Source: Pseudomonadota bacterium (lineage in GTDB: Bacteria; Pseudomonadota; Alphaproteobacteria; Acetobacterales; Acetobacteraceae). Taken from it: DNA of 6,634 nucleotides. Positions within the stretch are counted from its first letter, which is position 1. Each line of letters starts with the position of its first letter. Positions 6,169-6,634 of this stretch are shown one piece after another. The notes under the pieces were generated by a model that did not search any database, was not told the origin of the DNA, and worked only from the letters and a program-made list of their open reading frames with translations. The stretch is from NCBI GenBank assembly GCA_021808985.1, contig JAKBAQ010000155.1:1-6634 (forward strand), read 5' to 3'. Both the position numbers and the translations under genes were made by a program.

Positions 6169-6191
6169 CCCGCCAGATATGCGCTTTTTTT
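6147..6191 (+). terminator. Rho-independent terminator overlapping the rimI stop codon
   Basis: ATCTGG (6155-6160) pairs with CCAGAT (6173-6178) around a 12-base loop that contains the rimI TGA (6166-6168). GCGC (6147-6150) and GCGC (6181-6184) can extend the stem across a small internal loop. Seven consecutive T residues follow immediately (6185-6191). Stem plus T-tract is the standard intrinsic terminator form and closes the nfu-rutE-tsaB-rimI block. Confidence 0.8.
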
Positions 6192-6304
6192 GCAACAGCC
6201 ACGCGAAATCTTCAAAGGGGCATGCGTATTCACTAGTCCGGCGCGGGAAAATCTTGGTAGGTGGCATCCCATCGGATTGGAAGAAAAAATGCGCTGATCC
6301 GTCT
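6192..6304. other. Leader region between the rimI terminator and the DUF2147 gene
   Basis: This is a non-coding stretch that is less GC-rich than its neighbours. Two similar short segments occur, GCGAAATCTTC near 6203-6213 and GGGAAAATCTTGG near 6245-6257, which share AAATCTT. I found no convincing -35/-10 pair and no hairpin. It presumably holds the promoter of the downstream gene. Confidence 0.35.
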
Positions 6305-6309
6305 GGGAG
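6305..6309 (+). promoter_or_regulatory. Ribosome binding site deciding the TTG start of the DUF2147 gene
   Basis: GGGAG with seven bases to the TTG at 6317 is the only well-placed Shine-Dalgarno in the leader. It fits the start that gives a compact signal peptide. A second in-frame TTG at 6254 would add a charged 21-residue extension before the signal sequence and is less plausible. Confidence 0.6.
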
Positions 6310-6316
6310 ACTTTTC

Positions 6317-6634
6317 TTGTTTCGCCTTTTCCGGGGCTTCTGCCTGCTAACCACCTTGCTGTGCGGGGGCGGCGCGGCATTCGCCGCCGCCAGCCCGCCA
6401 GCACCCCCACTTGGCAACTGGCTCACCGCCAATCATGCCGCCGTCATTCAGGTGGCGCCCTGCGGCGGCGCGCTCTGCGGCCGCATCGTCGGCATCGCCC
6501 TCAAACACCAGACCGACCCAATGCCCCTCAACTGGCGCGGCCAGCCCCAATGCGGCGAGCCGATCCTTAAAACAGCCCTGGTCACCGGCGATAACGGCGC
6601 CAGCGCCTGGGTCGGCACGGTGCAGGACCCGCGC
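6317..6634 (+). CDS. Secreted DUF2147-family protein, N-terminal part (3' end cut by window)
   Basis: This is the first 106 residues of a probable periplasmic protein of the DUF2147 family, whose function is unknown. The most likely start is TTG at 6317, with GGGAG (6305-6309) seven bases upstream. No in-frame ATG lies near, and the nearby ATG at 6289 is in another frame and meets a stop after two codons. From the TTG there is a good signal peptide: FRLFRG, a hydrophobic core FCLLTTLLCGGGAAF, and probable cleavage after AFA (residue 23). The mature protein has the family hallmarks GNWLTANHAAVIQVAPCGGALCGRIVGI (33-60) and QCGEPIL, with cysteines C49, C54 and C79. C16 is not in a lipobox. The frame is open to the right edge, so length and C-terminus are unknown. 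It lies 148 bases after rimI and behind a terminator, so it is probably transcribed from its own promoter. Confidence 0.82.
   Translation, partial: MFRLFRGFCLLTTLLCGGGAAFAAASPPAPPLGNWLTANHAAVIQVAPCGGALCGRIVGIALKHQTDPMPLNWRGQPQCGEPILKTALVTGDNGASAWVGTVQDPR

Noticed and set aside
6289..6297. ATG in an A-rich stretch as the start of the DUF2147 gene
   Set aside because: It is in the wrong frame and is followed by a stop codon after one more codon.
6362..6364. Cysteine 16 of the DUF2147 protein as a lipoprotein attachment site
   Set aside because: The preceding residues (TLL) do not fit a lipobox, and a normal signal peptidase I site AFA follows.
5587..6432. A 281-codon open frame on the - strand across tsaB, rimI and the DUF2147 leader
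   Set aside because: It is antisense to three supported genes and to a terminator, with a Gly/Ala/Arg-rich translation showing no domain.
6631..6634. Search for phage, transposon, toxin-antitoxin, CRISPR or tRNA signals across the window
   Set aside because: No terminal inverted repeats, integrase or transposase motifs, spaced direct repeats or cloverleaf sequences were seen.

Overview
The window looks like chromosomal DNA from a GC-rich alphaproteobacterium. The evidence is high GC in third codon positions, an Nfu-type NifU protein, a RutE-like reductase and a tsaB-rimI pair. The aromatic catabolism genes would suit an acidophilic Acetobacteraceae such as Acidocella or Acidiphilium, but that genus-level guess is inference only. 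All seven recognisable genes lie on the + strand, two of them cut by the window edges, and no gap exceeds 300 bases.

Region 1 (1-3811) is part of an aromatic or terpenoid-aromatic catabolic cluster. It holds the C-terminal three quarters of a cytochrome P450, then the alpha subunit (Rieske plus mononuclear iron) and beta subunit of a ring-hydroxylating dioxygenase, then a type I extradiol (VOC-fold) ring-cleavage dioxygenase. The implied order of chemistry is P450 hydroxylation, dioxygenation to a cis-dihydrodiol, rearomatisation to a catechol by a dehydrogenase not seen here, and meta ring cleavage. No ferredoxin, reductase, dehydrogenase, hydrolase or regulator lies in the window, so the substrate cannot be fixed. 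A perfect 13-bp inverted repeat sits in the gap between the P450 and the dioxygenase genes.

Region 2 (3812-3947) is a 136-base junction with three successive inverted repeats. It separates the catabolic genes from a housekeeping block.

Region 3 (3948-6168) is a tight operon-like block. It encodes an Nfu-type Fe-S carrier, a RutE/HadB-like malonic semialdehyde reductase (flavin nitroreductase fold), TsaB (tRNA t6A synthesis) and RimI (GNAT N-acetyltransferase). Gaps are only 2-13 bases. The block ends in a good Rho-independent terminator whose hairpin contains the rimI stop codon.

Region 4 (6169-6634) is a short leader and then the start of a secreted DUF2147-family protein, apparently beginning at a TTG codon with a clear Shine-Dalgarno sequence. 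It runs off the right edge.

No mobile element, CRISPR array, tRNA or rRNA was seen. The best candidates for new biology are the intergenic inverted repeats and the unusual P450/Rieske/extradiol combination. Nothing here is clear evidence of a wholly new system.
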